Assembly: GCA_947499145.1 (NCBI GenBank)
Contig: CANMNB010000004.1
Span: 1-64,000 of the forward strand
DNA length: 64,000 nucleotides
Source of the DNA: an uncultured Arachnia sp.
Lineage (GTDB): Bacteria > Actinomycetota > Actinomycetes > Propionibacteriales > Propionibacteriaceae
Direction: 5' to 3'
Shown: piece after piece, positions 46,216 to 56,313 of the stretch
How the letters are laid out: each line of letters begins with the position of its first letter
Position numbering within the stretch: the stretch's first letter is position 1
Translations under genes and position numbers: made by a program
Notes under the pieces: model-generated
What the model saw: the letters and a program-made list of their open reading frames with translations, nothing else
Told to the model about the DNA's origin: nothing
Databases searched by the model: none

Positions 46216-46598
46216 TGGCTATCTCGCTCGGGGCCCGCAAGGGCCTGGCCCCGAAGACTGCTTCGCGGGCTCGCCGCCAGCTTCGCGCTCGCAAGCGCAT
46301 CAATGGCTCGGTCGAGAGGCCGCGTCTGGTTGTCACCCGCTCCGCCCGTCACCTGTTCGTTCAGGTGATCGACGATGTCGCCGGCCGCACGCTCGTGTCC
46401 GCCTCCACCATGGAGGCCGACCTGCGCGGGCTCGACGGCGACAAGTCGGCCAAGGCACGCAAGGTCGGCGAGCTGATCGCCGAGCGCGCGAAGTCCGCCG
46501 GGGTGGAGAAGGTCGTGTTCGACCGTGCAGGCAACAAGTACCAGGGTCGCATCGCGGCGCTCGCTGACGCGGCGCGCGAGGCTGGCTTGGATTTCTGA
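46215..46598 (+). CDS. rplR: 50S ribosomal protein L18
   Basis: 127 residues. [46 protein letters not shown] and the end [27 protein letters not shown]. Binds 5S rRNA with L5. Confidence 0.98.
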   Translation: MAISLGARKGLAPKTASRARRQLRARKRINGSVERPRLVVTRSARHLFVQVIDDVAGRTLVSASTMEADLRGLDGDKSAKARKVGELIAERAKSAGVEKVVFDRAGNKYQGRIAALADAAREAGLDF

Positions 46599-46620
46599 CG
46601 ACGAAAGGTAAGGGAACACG

Positions 46621-47220
46621 ATGAGTGAAACCCAGCAGCGCGGTGGCAACCGCGGCGGCGGTGAGCGTCGTGGCCGTGACGATCGTCGTGGCCAGGCTCC
46701 TCGCGATGACAAGTACTTGGAGCGCGTGGTTGCGATCAACCGCGTCGCCAAGGTGGTCCAGGGTGGCCGCCGCTTCAGCTTCACCGCTCTCGTAGTGGTG
46801 GGCGACGGCGAGGGCAACGTGGGCGTCGGCTACGGCAAGGCCAAGGAGGTGCCCGCGGCGATCGCCAAGGGTGTCGAGGAGGCCAAGAAGAGCTTCTTCC
46901 GCGTGCCCATGATCCAGAAGACCATCCCGCACCCCGTCCAGGGTGAGAAGGCCGGCGGCGTCGTGCTGCTGCGCCCCGCCTCTCCCGGTACCGGTGTGAT
47001 CGCCGGCGGCTCCGCCCGCGCGGTGCTCGAGTGCGCAGGTATCCACGACGTGCTGTCGAAGTCTCTCGGCTCGGCCAACGCCATCAACGTGGTGCACGCC
47101 ACGGTGAACGCGCTGAAGCAGCTCGAGACCCCCGAGGACGTCGCCAAGCGTCGCGGACTGCCGGTCGAGGACGTCGCCCCCGCGGCGATGCTCCGCGCCC
47201 GCAAGGAGGAGGTGGCCTGA
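46621..47220 (+). CDS. rpsE: 30S ribosomal protein S5
   Basis: 199 residues. A Gly/Arg-rich N-terminal extension of about 35 residues precedes [49 protein letters not shown]. Spectinomycin-loop residues appear normal. TGATG overlap with rpmD. Confidence 0.98.
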   Translation: MSETQQRGGNRGGGERRGRDDRRGQAPRDDKYLERVVAINRVAKVVQGGRRFSFTALVVVGDGEGNVGVGYGKAKEVPAAIAKGVEEAKKSFFRVPMIQKTIPHPVQGEKAGGVVLLRPASPGTGVIAGGSARAVLECAGIHDVLSKSLGSANAINVVHATVNALKQLETPEDVAKRRGLPVEDVAPAAMLRARKEEVA

Positions 47221-47402
47221 TGCCGCAGCTGAAGATCACCCAGACGAAGTCCGGCGTGGGCGGCAAGCAGAACCAGAAGGACACGCTTCGCACCCTCGGC
47301 CTTCGCCGCGTCGGCCAGTCCGTCGTGCGCGAGGACCGTCCCGAGGTGCTCGGCATGATCCGCACCGTCGCCCACCTCGTGGATGTGGAAGAGGTCAAGT
47401 AA
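47220..47402 (+). CDS. rpmD: 50S ribosomal protein L30
   Basis: 60 residues from the ATG that shares its A with the rpsE stop. [47 protein letters not shown] is a full L30. Present in actinobacteria though dispensable in some other phyla. Confidence 0.97.
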   Translation: MPQLKITQTKSGVGGKQNQKDTLRTLGLRRVGQSVVREDRPEVLGMIRTVAHLVDVEEVK

Positions 47403-47404
47403 TC

Positions 47405-47848
47405 ATGGCGTTGAAGATTCATCACCTGCAGCCCGCCCCGGGCGCCAAGACGGACAAGACCCGTGTTGGCCGAGGCGAGGGCGGCAAGCGAGGCAAGACC
47501 GCGGGTCGCGGTACGAAGGGCACCGGCGCGCGCAAGAACGTGCCCGCGAACTTCGAGGGCGGCCAGATGCCGATGCACATGCGGATCCCGAAGCTCAAGG
47601 GCTTCAAGAACCCGTTCCGCGTCGAGTACCAGGTGGTCAACGTCGGCAAGCTCGCCGAGTTGTTCCCCAAGGGTGGCACCGTGACCGTTGAGGACCTCGC
47701 CGAGGCCGGGGCCGTGCGCTCCGGCTCCCTGGTGAAGGTGCTCGGCACCGGCGACATCGACGTGGCGCTGAACGTCTCGGCGCATGCATTCTCCGGGTCC
47801 GCCAAGGACAAGCTGGAGAAGGCGGGCGGCTCGGCAGAGCAGCTCTGA
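47405..47848 (+). CDS. rplO: 50S ribosomal protein L15
   Basis: 147 residues. [41 protein letters not shown] and the [26 protein letters not shown] block. Starts 2 bp after rpmD; last ribosomal gene of this block, with a terminator after it. Confidence 0.98.
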   Translation: MALKIHHLQPAPGAKTDKTRVGRGEGGKRGKTAGRGTKGTGARKNVPANFEGGQMPMHMRIPKLKGFKNPFRVEYQVVNVGKLAELFPKGGTVTVEDLAEAGAVRSGSLVKVLGTGDIDVALNVSAHAFSGSAKDKLEKAGGSAEQL

Positions 47849-47883
47849 GCTGATCGGGAACCGCTCTAGCACTCCATAAGCAT

Positions 47884-47917
47884 CGCGTGGCCGGCACTCT
47901 CGAGTGTCGGCCACGCG
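47884..47917 (+). terminator. spc operon terminator before secY
   Basis: CGCGTGGCCGGCACT and AGTGTCGGCCACGCG pair around CTCG, followed by GTTTG. Confidence 0.85.
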
Positions 47918-47937
47918 GTTTGTCCAGTAGTCACCAG

Positions 47938-47967
47938 TTGGGACGGCCATAGGCAGCTTGATAGGCT
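47938..47967 (+). promoter_or_regulatory. Candidate secY promoter
   Basis: TTGGGA (47938-47943), 18-bp spacer, TAGGCT (47962-47967). Confidence 0.55.
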
Positions 47968-48034
47968 GCCGTGGTTGCCGCATGGTGACTGCCGTCCATG
48001 TTCATGTTGAACCGTCATCGGAAAGTGGGGCCGG

Positions 48035-49339
48035 ATGCTCTCCGCCTTCGCACAAGCGTTCAAGACGCCTGAACTGCGCAAGAAGATCTTCTTCACCCTG
48101 GGGATCGTCGCGCTGTTCCGGCTCGGGTCGACGGTGCCGTCCCCCAACGTGAACATCAGCCGGATCGACCAGTGCCTCGCGCTCGCGCAGCAGGGCGAGA
48201 CCGCCGGCGTCTACAACATGATCAACCTGTTCTCCGGTGGCGCGTTGCTGCAGCTGACGGTGTTCGCGCTCGGGATCATGCCGTACATCACGGCCTCGAT
48301 CATCCTGCAGCTCCTGACGGTTGTGATCCCCAAGCTCGAGGCCCTCAAGAAGGAGGGCGCCTCCGGCACGGCCAAGATCACGCAGTACACCCGCTACCTC
48401 ACGATCGTGCTGGCCATCCTGAACGCGACGGCGTTCGTCACGCTGGCCCGCACCGGCCAGCTGTTCCCGGGCTGCACGGGCATCCTCTACTCCGACGAGA
48501 TCTTCCCGCTGTTCGTCATGGTCATGACCATGACCGCGGGCACCGCCGTCATCATGTGGATGGGCGAGCTCATCACCGAGCGCGGCGTCGGCAACGGTAT
48601 GTCGGTGATGATCTTCACCCAGATCGCCGCGTCCTTCCCGGCCGGCCTGTGGAGCATCAAGCAGATGCACCCCGGCGCCACCGGCTGGTTCCTGTTCTTC
48701 CTGGTCATCGGCATCGGCCTGCTGGTGATGCTCGGCATCGTGTTCGTCGAGCAGGGCCAGCGCCGCATCCCGGTGCAGTACGCCAAGCGCATGGTCGGAC
48801 GACGCCTCGTCGGCGGCTCCACCACCTACATCCCGCTGAAGGTCAACCAGGCCGGCGTCATCCCCGTCATCTTCGCCTCCTCGATCCTCTACCTCCCCGT
48901 GCTGTTCTCGACCTTCCGGCCGGACAGCAGCATCGGTCGCTGGATCGCCGCGAACTTCACCACCAACGGCCTCTGGTACTCGGTGGCCATGTTCCTGCTG
49001 ATCATCGCCTTCACCTACTTCTACGTCTCGATCACCTTCAACCCCGAAGAGGTCTCGGACAACATGAAGAAGTACGGCGGCTTCATCCCCGGTATCCGCG
49101 CGGGCAAGCCCACCGAGCGCTACCTTGCCTATGTGCTGTCTCGGCTGACCGCGCCGGGCTCGCTGTACCTGGCGCTCATCTCGCTGCTGCCGACGCTGGC
49201 CTTCATGTCGGTCGGCGCCAGCCAGAACTTCCCCTTCGGCGGCACGTCGATCCTCATCATCGTCGGCGTCGCCCTCGACACCGTCAAGCGCATCGAGAGC
49301 CAGCTCCAGCAGCGCAGCTACGAGGGCTTCCTGCGATGA
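48035..49339 (+). CDS. secY: Preprotein translocase subunit SecY
   Basis: 434 residues with ten membrane segments. The lead [30 protein letters not shown], the [14 protein letters not shown] segment and the C-terminal [32 protein letters not shown] are diagnostic. Channel protein of the Sec pathway; exports the xylanase and the lipoproteins encoded in this window. Overlaps adk by 4 bp (ATGA). Confidence 0.98.
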   Translation: MLSAFAQAFKTPELRKKIFFTLGIVALFRLGSTVPSPNVNISRIDQCLALAQQGETAGVYNMINLFSGGALLQLTVFALGIMPYITASIILQLLTVVIPKLEALKKEGASGTAKITQYTRYLTIVLAILNATAFVTLARTGQLFPGCTGILYSDEIFPLFVMVMTMTAGTAVIMWMGELITERGVGNGMSVMIFTQIAASFPAGLWSIKQMHPGATGWFLFFLVIGIGLLVMLGIVFVEQGQRRIPVQYAKRMVGRRLVGGSTTYIPLKVNQAGVIPVIFASSILYLPVLFSTFRPDSSIGRWIAANFTTNGLWYSVAMFLLIIAFTYFYVSITFNPEEVSDNMKKYGGFIPGIRAGKPTERYLAYVLSRLTAPGSLYLALISLLPTLAFMSVGASQNFPFGGTSILIIVGVALDTVKRIESQLQQRSYEGFLR

Positions 49340-49914
49340 AGCTGCTGATCATGGGGGCCCCCGGAGCGGGCAAGGGCACCCAAGCATCAGCGCTGGCCGC
49401 ACGCTACGACGTCCCCGCCATCTCCACCGGCGACATCTTCCGGGCCAACATCAAGAACGGCACCCCGCTCGGCGTGAAGGTCAAGGAGATCATCGAGGCC
49501 GGCGAGTACGTGCCCGACGAACTGACCGAGGAGATCGTCGCCGACCGTCTGGCGCAGGACGACGCCGCCGGCGGGTTCCTGCTCGACGGGTTCCCGCGCA
49601 CCATGCACCAGGTCCACTTCCTCGACCGCCACCTCGCCGACCGCGGCGAGCGGCTCGACGCCGTGGTCTCGCTCGTGGTGGACCCCGACGTCCTCGTGGA
49701 ACGCCTCTTGGATCGCGCCCGCATCGAGGGCCGGGCCGACGACAACGAGGACACCATCCGCCGCCGCATGGAGGTCTACGCCGGCCAGACCGCCCCGCTG
49801 CTCTACCACTACGAGAAGCTCGACCTGCTCGTCGAGGTGGAGGGCACCGGCACCGTCGACGAGGTGCGCGAGCGGATGCTCGACGCCGTCGACCGGCACA
49901 CCGCCGCCCGATGA
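49336..49914 (+). CDS. adk: Adenylate kinase
   Basis: 192 residues. P-loop GAPGAGKGT (7-15), [10 protein letters not shown], the LLDGFPRT motif and a short lid ([18 protein letters not shown]) without the four-Cys zinc site, as in other actinobacterial short-lid enzymes. Interconverts AMP + ATP and 2 ADP. Start overlaps the secY stop; its own stop overlaps map. Confidence 0.98.
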   Translation: MKLLIMGAPGAGKGTQASALAARYDVPAISTGDIFRANIKNGTPLGVKVKEIIEAGEYVPDELTEEIVADRLAQDDAAGGFLLDGFPRTMHQVHFLDRHLADRGERLDAVVSLVVDPDVLVERLLDRARIEGRADDNEDTIRRRMEVYAGQTAPLLYHYEKLDLLVEVEGTGTVDEVRERMLDAVDRHTAAR

Positions 49915-50738
49915 GCATCGAGATCAAGTCCCCCGAGCAGTTGCGCCTCATGCGGCGCGCCGGACTGGTCGTCGCCGAGGGGCTCCGCGCCATGGAGGAG
50001 TTCGCCGACGTCGGCGTCACCACCGCAGAGATCGACGCCGTCGGTCGCGACGTGCTGGCCGCCGCCGGAGCCCGGTCGTCCTTCCTCAACTACGGCGCGG
50101 AGTACGGCACCGGCTTCCCGGGCGTCGCCTGCATCTCCGTCAACGACGAGCTCGTCCACGCCATCCCCGGCGATCGTGTGCTGGGCGACGGCGACGTCGT
50201 CTCCGTCGACTTCGGCGCCATCGTCCAGGGCTGGCACGGCGACGCCGCCCGCACCTTCATCGTCGGCTCGCCCCGACCGATCGACGTCGACCTGGTCGAC
50301 GCCACCCGCGGCGCCCTCTGGGCCGGGATCGGTGCCGTCCGCTCAGGAGGACGGGTCAACGACATCTCCAAGGCCATCGAGGACCACGTCTCCGGCCTGC
50401 CCCGCCGCTACGGCACCCTGCGCGAGTACACCGGCCACGGGATCGGCTCCCAGATGCACATGGAGCCCGACGTGCCGAACTTCGCCCGCCGCCGGCCCAC
50501 CCCCAAGCTCGAGGTCGGCATGGCGCTGGCCATCGAGCCGATGCTGACGCTGGGGCTGCACCAGACGTCGGTGTGCGAGGACGACTGGACCGTCGTCAGC
50601 CGCGACGGTTCCCGCGGCGCTCACTGGGAGCACACCGTCGCGATCACGCCCACCGGCCTGTGGGTGATGACCGCATTCGACGGGGGAGAGGCGGAGCTCG
50701 CCGCCCGCGACCTCCCCTTCGGTGCCCTGTCCGACTGA
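49911..50738 (+). CDS. map: Methionine aminopeptidase, type I
   Basis: 275 residues. Metal ligands are visible in VSVDFGA (Asp), WHGDAARTF (Asp), GHGIGSQMH (His), AIEPM (Glu) and HWEHTVAI (Glu). Removes initiator Met from nascent proteins. No N-terminal SH3-binding extension. Coupled to adk by a 4-bp overlap, the usual secY-adk-map order. Confidence 0.97.
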   Translation: MSIEIKSPEQLRLMRRAGLVVAEGLRAMEEFADVGVTTAEIDAVGRDVLAAAGARSSFLNYGAEYGTGFPGVACISVNDELVHAIPGDRVLGDGDVVSVDFGAIVQGWHGDAARTFIVGSPRPIDVDLVDATRGALWAGIGAVRSGGRVNDISKAIEDHVSGLPRRYGTLREYTGHGIGSQMHMEPDVPNFARRRPTPKLEVGMALAIEPMLTLGLHQTSVCEDDWTVVSRDGSRGAHWEHTVAITPTGLWVMTAFDGGEAELAARDLPFGALSD

Positions 50739-50743
50739 CTACC

Positions 50744-51121
50744 ATGGCGGGCATGAGCGTTCCCGCCCTGCCGCCGTCGTCGAAGTACATCCAGAAGGCC
50801 CACGAGCCCGTCGACGACGTCGAGCGCGAGGCCATCTCGAAGCGTCTCTCCGACGCCTACGCCGACGGTCGGGTCTCGCAGGACGACTACCTGGGGGCGA
50901 TGGACGTCGTCTACGGCGCACGGACGCTCGGCGACCTGGTGCCGGTGATGGAGAAGCTGCCGGCCGCAGCGACGGACGTCCCGGCCATCGTCGGAACGGG
51001 CAGCGTCCCGGCTGGCCAGGTGAACGAGGGGCGCAACGTGCTGGCGCCGGCGTTCATGGCGACGACGGCCGCGATCTCCCTGCTGGTGCTGCTGGGGATC
51101 CTGCTCGTCATCCTCCTGTAG
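50744..51121 (+). CDS. DUF1707 (SHOCT-like) small membrane protein
   Basis: 125 residues from ATG 50744 (an ATG at 50753 is also possible; neither has a strong RBS). DUF1707 core DDVEREAISKRLSDAYADGRVSQDDYLGAMDVVYGARTLGDL, followed by a linker and a single C-terminal membrane helix (AAISLLVLLGILLVILL) with essentially no tail. Function unknown. Five bp after map, so it may be read with it. Confidence 0.8.
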   Translation: MAGMSVPALPPSSKYIQKAHEPVDDVEREAISKRLSDAYADGRVSQDDYLGAMDVVYGARTLGDLVPVMEKLPAAATDVPAIVGTGSVPAGQVNEGRNVLAPAFMATTAAISLLVLLGILLVILL

Positions 51122-51130
51122 CCGGAGGGC

Positions 51131-51415
51131 TCAGGGGGCGAACACCCCGATCACCGGGTTCCACTCGCGGATCTCCCGGTCGACGATGACGCCTTTGGCC
51201 AGGAACGGGTCGTGGTCCAGCTCCGCCGCGATCTCGTCCGCCGTCTCGGCCCGGAACAGGAGCATGGCGCCAGCGGTGTCGGTCCCCACCCACGGCCCGG
51301 ACGCGACGAGGCCGTCGGTCAGCAGGGTGTTGATGAACTCCCGGTGGGCGGGGCGGTGCCGGGCCGCCAGGTCAGCGTCAGCGCTGTAGGTGTAGTGCAC
51401 GACGAAGTAGGCCAT
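51131..51415 (-). CDS. YciI family protein
   Basis: 94 residues. MAYFVVHYTYSADADLAARHRPAHREFINTL, GLVASGPWVG and AELDHDPFLAKGVIVDREIREWNPVIG fit the YciI-like ferredoxin-type alpha/beta fold, with the conserved His/Asp pair (HRPAHREF; HDPF). Function of the family is mostly unknown. Convergent with the DUF1707 gene, 9 bp apart. Confidence 0.9.
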   Translation of the reverse strand: MAYFVVHYTYSADADLAARHRPAHREFINTLLTDGLVASGPWVGTDTAGAMLLFRAETADEIAAELDHDPFLAKGVIVDREIREWNPVIGVFAP

Positions 51416-51450
51416 GCGAGCGACCGTACCGCGCCGGAACGCGTGCCCGC

Positions 51451-51456
51451 CATACT
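51451..51456 (+). promoter_or_regulatory. Candidate leaderless -10 for the DUF4126 gene
   Basis: CATACT, 6 nt before the ATG at 51463, with no RBS. Confidence 0.35.
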
Positions 51457-51462
51457 GGGGCC

Positions 51463-52056
51463 ATGGAAATGCTCCCCATGGTCTTCGCGTCGGGTTGGGC
51501 CGCGGGCATCAACGCGTACGCGACGGTCCTGGTGCTGGGCCTCATGGGCCGCTTCCTCGACACCGGGGGAGTGCCCGAGGGCTTCCAGCGCACCGACGTG
51601 CTCATCGTGATGGCGGTGCTCGCCCTCGTGGAGTTCGTGGCCGACAAGATCCCGCTCGTGGACTCGATCTGGGACGCGCCGTCGACCGTCGTCCGACCGG
51701 CCGCCGGCGCGCTCATCGGCGCGCTCGCGGCCGGGGCGAACGGCGACCTGCTCACCATCACCCTGGCTGCCGTGGGTGGGGTGACCGCCCTGCTGAGCCA
51801 CGTCGGCAAGGCCAGCATCCGGTTGGCGGTCAACACCTCGCCTGAACCGGTGAGCAACGTCGCAGCCTCGATGGCGGGCGACGTCGGCGTCGTGGGTATC
51901 AGCGTGCTGGCCGTCCTGTTCCCGCTCGTGGCCGCGGCGATCGCGGCCCTGCTGCTGGTGGGGATGCTCGCGCTGGCCTGGTTCCTGGCCGTCAGGGTGC
52001 GTCGCGGGTGGCGTCTGGTGCGCCGTCGATTTGGGGGGGACCCCGCCACGGCGTAA
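51463..52056 (+). CDS. DUF4126 family integral membrane protein
   Basis: 197 residues with about five hydrophobic segments. Family landmarks ASGWAAGINAYATVLVLGLMGR, EFVADKIPLVDSIWDAPSTVVRPAAGALIGAL and the Gly/Ala-rich repeats; the arrangement suggests an internal duplication of small helices. No known function. Its last codons contain the -10 of the infA promoter. Confidence 0.85.
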   Translation: MEMLPMVFASGWAAGINAYATVLVLGLMGRFLDTGGVPEGFQRTDVLIVMAVLALVEFVADKIPLVDSIWDAPSTVVRPAAGALIGALAAGANGDLLTITLAAVGGVTALLSHVGKASIRLAVNTSPEPVSNVAASMAGDVGVVGISVLAVLFPLVAAAIAALLLVGMLALAWFLAVRVRRGWRLVRRRFGGDPATA

Positions 52057-52059
52057 AAT
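52031..52059 (+). promoter_or_regulatory. infA promoter overlapping the end of the DUF4126 gene
   Basis: TTGGGG (52031-52036), 17-bp spacer, TAAAAT (52054-52059); the TAA of the -10 is the stop codon of the preceding gene. Confidence 0.7.
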
Positions 52060-52119
52060 GGCCCGAAACCGCGCTTCCGCGCGCCCAGCGACAGCTGGCC
52101 GATCGACGATTGAGAGTAC

Positions 52120-52341
52120 ATGGCGAAGAAAGAAGGAGCCCTCGAACTTGAGGGGACCGTGGTCGAGGCACTGCCCAACGCGATGTTCCGCGTCGAGCTG
52201 GCCAACGGCCACAAGGTGCTGACCACGATCAGCGGCAAGATGCGCCAGCACTACATCCGCATCCTCCCCGCCGACCGCGTGGTCGTGGAGCTGTCCCCCT
52301 ACGACCTCACCCGCGGACGGATCGTCTACCGTCACAAGTGA
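52120..52341 (+). CDS. infA: Translation initiation factor IF-1
   Basis: 73 residues, full length. [63 protein letters not shown] is a typical S1/OB-fold IF-1. Blocks the A site during initiation. Own promoter and own terminator. Confidence 0.98.
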   Translation: MAKKEGALELEGTVVEALPNAMFRVELANGHKVLTTISGKMRQHYIRILPADRVVVELSPYDLTRGRIVYRHK

Positions 52342-52355
52342 GCAACCCGTCTGAG

Positions 52356-52379
52356 CGCCCGGCCCCGGCCGGGCGTTTT
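52356..52379 (+). terminator. infA terminator
   Basis: CGCCCGGC / GCCGGGCG stem followed by TTTT. Confidence 0.85.
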
Positions 52380-52403
52380 CGCGTCCCGGAGCCCTTCGCC
52401 GAT

Positions 52404-52433
52404 TTGGGCAACCCCGCCGAACTGGCGTAGAGT
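52404..52433 (+). promoter_or_regulatory. rpmJ-rpsM operon promoter
   Basis: TTGGGC (52404-52409), 18-bp spacer, TAGAGT (52428-52433). Confidence 0.65.
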
Positions 52434-52563
52434 TGGCAGCCGGTCGTGTGCGTCCCACGCGTCCGGCGTGCCCTTGGCGCGCCGGTGGGAGGCCGCAGCC
52501 GGATCTCCATCCACCAAGATAGGGGCGCGTGCGTCCTCATCGCCGATTGAAAAGGTTGCTCGA

Positions 52564-52677
52564 ATGAAGGTTCAGCCGAGCGTCAAGAAGATCTGCGACA
52601 AGTGCAAGGTCATCCGCCGGCACGGTCGTGTGATGGTGATCTGCGACAACCCGCGGCACAAGCAGCGCCAGGGCTGA
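52564..52677 (+). CDS. rpmJ: 50S ribosomal protein L36
   Basis: 37 residues from ATG 52564. [37 protein letters not shown] keeps the zinc ligands (CDKC, Cys, His), so it is the zinc-binding form. The open frame extends upstream but the family starts here. A 266-base gap with the CGGGTTGAAACCCG hairpin follows before rpsM; no terminator or gene seen in it. Confidence 0.97.
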
Positions 52678-52943
52678 GTTCCTGACCACTGCTCGCGGCT
52701 ACAGCAGAACACCGCGGGCCATGCCCGCCGACACAACTCAACACCGAAAGAACGTGAACGCAAGGGTCGTCGAACCGGGTTGAAACCCGACGGCGGCTCC
52801 CACCCTCGGACGAAGGCCGGGGCTCCGTCGGTTGCCAGGTGCAGCCGGTAAGGCAAGCGGAGACGCGTCACGCCGCACACCTTCGCGGTCGCAACACCGT
52901 CCCGTCGAGGACACGACCGAAAACCAATGAAAGGTACCGCCTG

Positions 52944-53318
52944 ATGGCACGCCTAGTTGGTGTCGACCTCCCGCGCGAGAAGCGCCTCGAGGTGGCACTC
53001 ACCTACATCTTCGGCATGGGCAAGACCCGCGCCGCCGAGACCCTCGCCGCCACTGGAGTCAGTGGCGACACCCGCGTCCACCAGCTCACCGACGAACAGC
53101 TCGTCGCGCTGCGTGACCACATTGAAGGCAACTACGAGATCGAGGGCGATCTTCGTCGCTCCGTCGCCGCCGACATCCGCCGCAAGGTCGAGATCGGCAA
53201 CTACCAGGGCCGACGCCACCGCAGCGGCCTGCCGGTTCGTGGTCAGCGCACGCGCACCAACGCCCGCACCCGCAAGGGCAAGAAGAAGGCTGTTGCCGGC
53301 AAGAAGAAGGCACGCTGA
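52944..53318 (+). CDS. rpsM: 30S ribosomal protein S13
   Basis: 124 residues from ATG 52944. [30 protein letters not shown], then the basic tail [28 protein letters not shown] reaching the P site. First of rpsM-rpsK-rpsD-rpoA-rplQ. Confidence 0.98.
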   Translation: MARLVGVDLPREKRLEVALTYIFGMGKTRAAETLAATGVSGDTRVHQLTDEQLVALRDHIEGNYEIEGDLRRSVAADIRRKVEIGNYQGRRHRSGLPVRGQRTRTNARTRKGKKKAVAGKKKAR

Positions 53319-53363
53319 CCCCGCGGGGTGAGCTGAGACAGGACTCAGGAGTAAACGAAACTT

Positions 53364-53771
53364 ATGGCTACTGCAGGCCGCAAGGCGACCGCAAAGACGA
53401 AGGTCCGTCGCAAGGAGAAGAAGAACGTCCTTGCCGGGCAGGCTCACATCAAGAGCACCTTCAACAACACCATCATCGCGATCACGGACCCCAACGGTGC
53501 TGTGATCTCATGGGCCTCCGCCGGCACCGTCGGCTTCAAGGGCTCCCGCAAGTCGACCCCCTTCGCCGCCCAGATGGCCGCTGAGGCCGCTGGCCGCCGC
53601 GCCATGGAGCACGGCATGAAGCGCGTCGACGTGTTCGTCAAGGGTCCGGGTTCGGGCCGCGAGACCGCGATCCGCTCGCTGGGCGCCGTGGGCCTGGAGG
53701 TCGGGGCCATCTCCGACGTCACGCCCGTGCCGCACAACGGCTGCCGCCCGCCCAAGCGCCGTCGCGTCTGA
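53364..53771 (+). CDS. rpsK: 30S ribosomal protein S11
   Basis: 135 residues. [44 protein letters not shown] and the end [18 protein letters not shown]. Platform protein next to S21/S18 and the mRNA exit. Confidence 0.98.
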   Translation: MATAGRKATAKTKVRRKEKKNVLAGQAHIKSTFNNTIIAITDPNGAVISWASAGTVGFKGSRKSTPFAAQMAAEAAGRRAMEHGMKRVDVFVKGPGSGRETAIRSLGAVGLEVGAISDVTPVPHNGCRPPKRRRV

Positions 53772-53803
53772 TCGCCCCGAGCACAGTAAAGGACTGAGAA
53801 CAA

Positions 53804-54409
53804 ATGGCTCGTTACACCGGCCCCATGACCAAGAAGTCCCGTCGCCTCGGGACGGACCTGGTCGGCAATGACAAGGCGTTCGAACGCCGCCCCTACCCCC
53901 CGGGCGTCCACGGCCGTGGCCGCACCAAGGACTCCGAGTACTCGCAGCAGCTCAAGGAGAAGCAGAAGGCCCGCTTCGCCTACGGCGTGCTCGAGAAGCA
54001 GTTCCGCCGCTACTATGAGGAGGCCGACCGCCACCCCGGACGCACCGGCGACCGACTGCTGCAGATCCTGGAGTCCCGTCTCGACAACGTCGTGTACCGC
54101 TCCGGTTTCGCCTCGACCCGTCGCCAGGCCCGCCAGCTCGTCGTGCACGGCCACTTCCTGGTCAACGGCAAGCGCGTCAACGTCCCGTCCTACCGGGTGC
54201 GTGCGCACGACATCATCGACGTCGCCGAGAAGTCGATGAACATGACGCCGTTCGTCGTCGCCCGTGAGACCCACGGCGAGCGCGACGTCCCGGCCTGGCT
54301 CGAGGTGCGTCCCAACCGGATGCGCATCCTCGTCCACCAGCTCCCCGTCCGCGAGCAGATCGTCGTGGACGTCCAGGAGCAGATGATCGTCGAGCTCTAC
54401 TCGAAGTAA
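53804..54409 (+). CDS. rpsD: 30S ribosomal protein S4
   Basis: 201 residues. MARYTGPMTKKSRRLGTDL, no N-terminal Cys cluster (zinc-independent form), and S4 domain VYRSGFASTRRQARQLVVHGHFLVNGKRVNVPSYRV. Assembly initiator; in E. coli the regulator of the alpha operon. Confidence 0.98.
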   Translation: MARYTGPMTKKSRRLGTDLVGNDKAFERRPYPPGVHGRGRTKDSEYSQQLKEKQKARFAYGVLEKQFRRYYEEADRHPGRTGDRLLQILESRLDNVVYRSGFASTRRQARQLVVHGHFLVNGKRVNVPSYRVRAHDIIDVAEKSMNMTPFVVARETHGERDVPAWLEVRPNRMRILVHQLPVREQIVVDVQEQMIVELYSK

Positions 54410-54543
54410 TCACCACCCTGATCGGGGTGGGGCGCGCAGGTGCTCCATCCCGATCCCGGGGCCTTGCGGCCCTGCCGGTCGGGAGCGGTTCCCGGCCGGG
54501 ATTTCGCACCTTCATATAGCGGTAGGTGCGGGAAGGATCATTC

Positions 54544-55578
54544 ATGCTCATCGCACAGCGACCGACTCTCTCCGAAGAGCCGATCTCCGGCTACCGGTCC
54601 CGGTTCGTCATCGAGCCGCTCGAGCCCGGCTTCGGCTACACCCTCGGCAACTCCCTGCGCCGGACCCTGCTGTCGTCCATCCCGGGCGCTTCGGTCACCA
54701 GCATCAAGGTCGAGGGCACCCAGCACGAGTTCTCCACGGTGGAGGGTGTCGTCGAGGACGTCACCGAGATCATCCTCAACCTCAAGGGCCTCGTCATCTC
54801 CTCCGAGGAGGACGAGCCCGTGGTGATGTACCTCCGCAAGGCGGGCGCCGGTGAGGTCACCGCCGCGGACATCCAGCCCCCGGCCGGCGTGGAGATCCAC
54901 AACCCCGAGCTCCACATCGCCACCCTCAACGACAACGGCAAGCTCGAGATGGAGCTCGTCGTCGAGCGCGGCCGAGGCTACGTCTCCAGCGTCCTGAACA
55001 AGGACCCCGACGCCGAGATCGGCCGCATCCCGGTCGACTCGATCTACTCGCCGGTGCTCAAGGTCACCTACAAGGTGGAGGCCACGCGTGTGGCCCAGCG
55101 CACCGACTTCGACCGCCTCATCATCGACGTCGAGACCAAGCCCTCGATCCAGCCGCGCGACGCCGTCGCCTCCGCCGGCCGCACCCTGGTCGAGCTGTTC
55201 GGGCTGGCCCGCGAGCTGAACGTCGAGGCCGAGGGCATCGAGATCGGTCCGTCGCCCGTCGACGAGCAGATCGCCGAGTCCCTGGGTCTGCCCGTCGAGG
55301 AGCTGGACCTGTCCGTGCGCTCCTACAACTGCCTCAAGCGCGAGGGCATCCACACCGTCGGCGAGCTCGTCGCCCGCTCCGAGGAGGACCTCCTCGACAT
55401 CCGCAACTTCGGCTCGAAGTCCATCGTCGAGGTGAAGATGACGCTGGCCAACCTCGGGCTGTCGCTGCGTGACTCGAGCCCGGGCTTCGACCCGCTCGAG
55501 GCCATCGAGCGCTACGACGACGAGTCCGACACTGACGAGGACGCCGACGGCGACTTCGCCGAGACCGAGCAGTACTGA
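54544..55578 (+). CDS. rpoA: DNA-directed RNA polymerase subunit alpha
   Basis: 344 residues from ATG 54544 behind AAGGA. N-terminal assembly domain ([48 protein letters not shown]), then the C-terminal domain with [23 protein letters not shown] and [15 protein letters not shown], the UP-element/activator surface. The last 25 residues are acidic (Asp/Glu-rich). The 134-bp gap after rpsD contains GC-rich inverted segments and GCACCT...AGGTGC. Confidence 0.98.
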   Translation: MLIAQRPTLSEEPISGYRSRFVIEPLEPGFGYTLGNSLRRTLLSSIPGASVTSIKVEGTQHEFSTVEGVVEDVTEIILNLKGLVISSEEDEPVVMYLRKAGAGEVTAADIQPPAGVEIHNPELHIATLNDNGKLEMELVVERGRGYVSSVLNKDPDAEIGRIPVDSIYSPVLKVTYKVEATRVAQRTDFDRLIIDVETKPSIQPRDAVASAGRTLVELFGLARELNVEAEGIEIGPSPVDEQIAESLGLPVEELDLSVRSYNCLKREGIHTVGELVARSEEDLLDIRNFGSKSIVEVKMTLANLGLSLRDSSPGFDPLEAIERYDDESDTDEDADGDFAETEQY

Positions 55579-55622
55579 GCCCTCCGAGCGCTGCTCGGAT
55601 CACTACGAAAGATTGATGAGTT

Positions 55623-56228
55623 ATGCCGAAGCCAACCAAGGGTCCCCGCATCGGCGGTAGCCCCACCCACCAGCGCATCATCATGCGCAACCTGGCCACC
55701 CAGCTCTTCGAGCACGGCCGCATCACCACCACCGAGACCAAGGCGCGTCGCCTGCAGCCCCTCGCCGAGAAGCTGCTGACCAAGGCCAAGCGGGGCGACC
55801 TGCACTCGCGTCGTCTGGTGCTGCAGTCCGTCACCAGCCAGGAGGTGGTGCACAAGCTCTTCGCCGAGATCGCACCCGGCCTCGAGGGCCGCGAGGGTGG
55901 CTACACCCGCATCACGAAGATCGGCCCCCGCAAGGGCGACAACGCCCCGATGGCCATCATCGAGATCGTGACCGAGAGCGTGGAGGAGTCCCGCTCGCGT
56001 CGCCCGAAGAAGGCTGCCCCCCCGAAGGCTGAGCCCAAGGCCGCCAAGGCGGAGGAGACACCGGCCGACGAGCCGGTCGAGGCGGAGGAGACCGAGGTCG
56101 CCACCGAGTCCGAGACCGTCGAGACCGCCGCCGCCCCCGAGGCAGCTGCGGCCGACGAGATCGCCGCCGAGGAGGCCCCGGAGTCCGACGACGCCGCTGC
56201 CGACGAGGACGAGGCCGAGAAGGCCTGA
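55623..56228 (+). CDS. rplQ: 50S ribosomal protein L17 with long acidic tail
   Basis: 201 residues. The L17 core ([58 protein letters not shown]) ends near 120. A tail of about 75 residues follows, rich in Ala, Glu, Asp and Pro and probably disordered, after a short [16 protein letters not shown] stretch. Such extensions occur in actinobacteria. The usual downstream truA is missing; a transport cassette begins instead. Confidence 0.97.
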   Translation: MPKPTKGPRIGGSPTHQRIIMRNLATQLFEHGRITTTETKARRLQPLAEKLLTKAKRGDLHSRRLVLQSVTSQEVVHKLFAEIAPGLEGREGGYTRITKIGPRKGDNAPMAIIEIVTESVEESRSRRPKKAAPPKAEPKAAKAEETPADEPVEAEETEVATESETVETAAAPEAAAADEIAAEEAPESDDAAADEDEAEKA

Positions 56229-56241
56229 GCGAAGCGCAACT

Positions 56242-56275
56242 GATGGGGGGAGGGCATCCGATGCTCTCCCTCCAT
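56242..56275 (+). terminator. Alpha operon terminator
   Basis: GATGGGGGGAGGGCATC and GATGCTCTCCCTCCATC pair with a few G-U or mismatched positions around CC. Confidence 0.75.
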
Positions 56276-56313
56276 CGCCATTTCCTTACACTGTTCGAGG
56301 ACGGAGCCCACCG

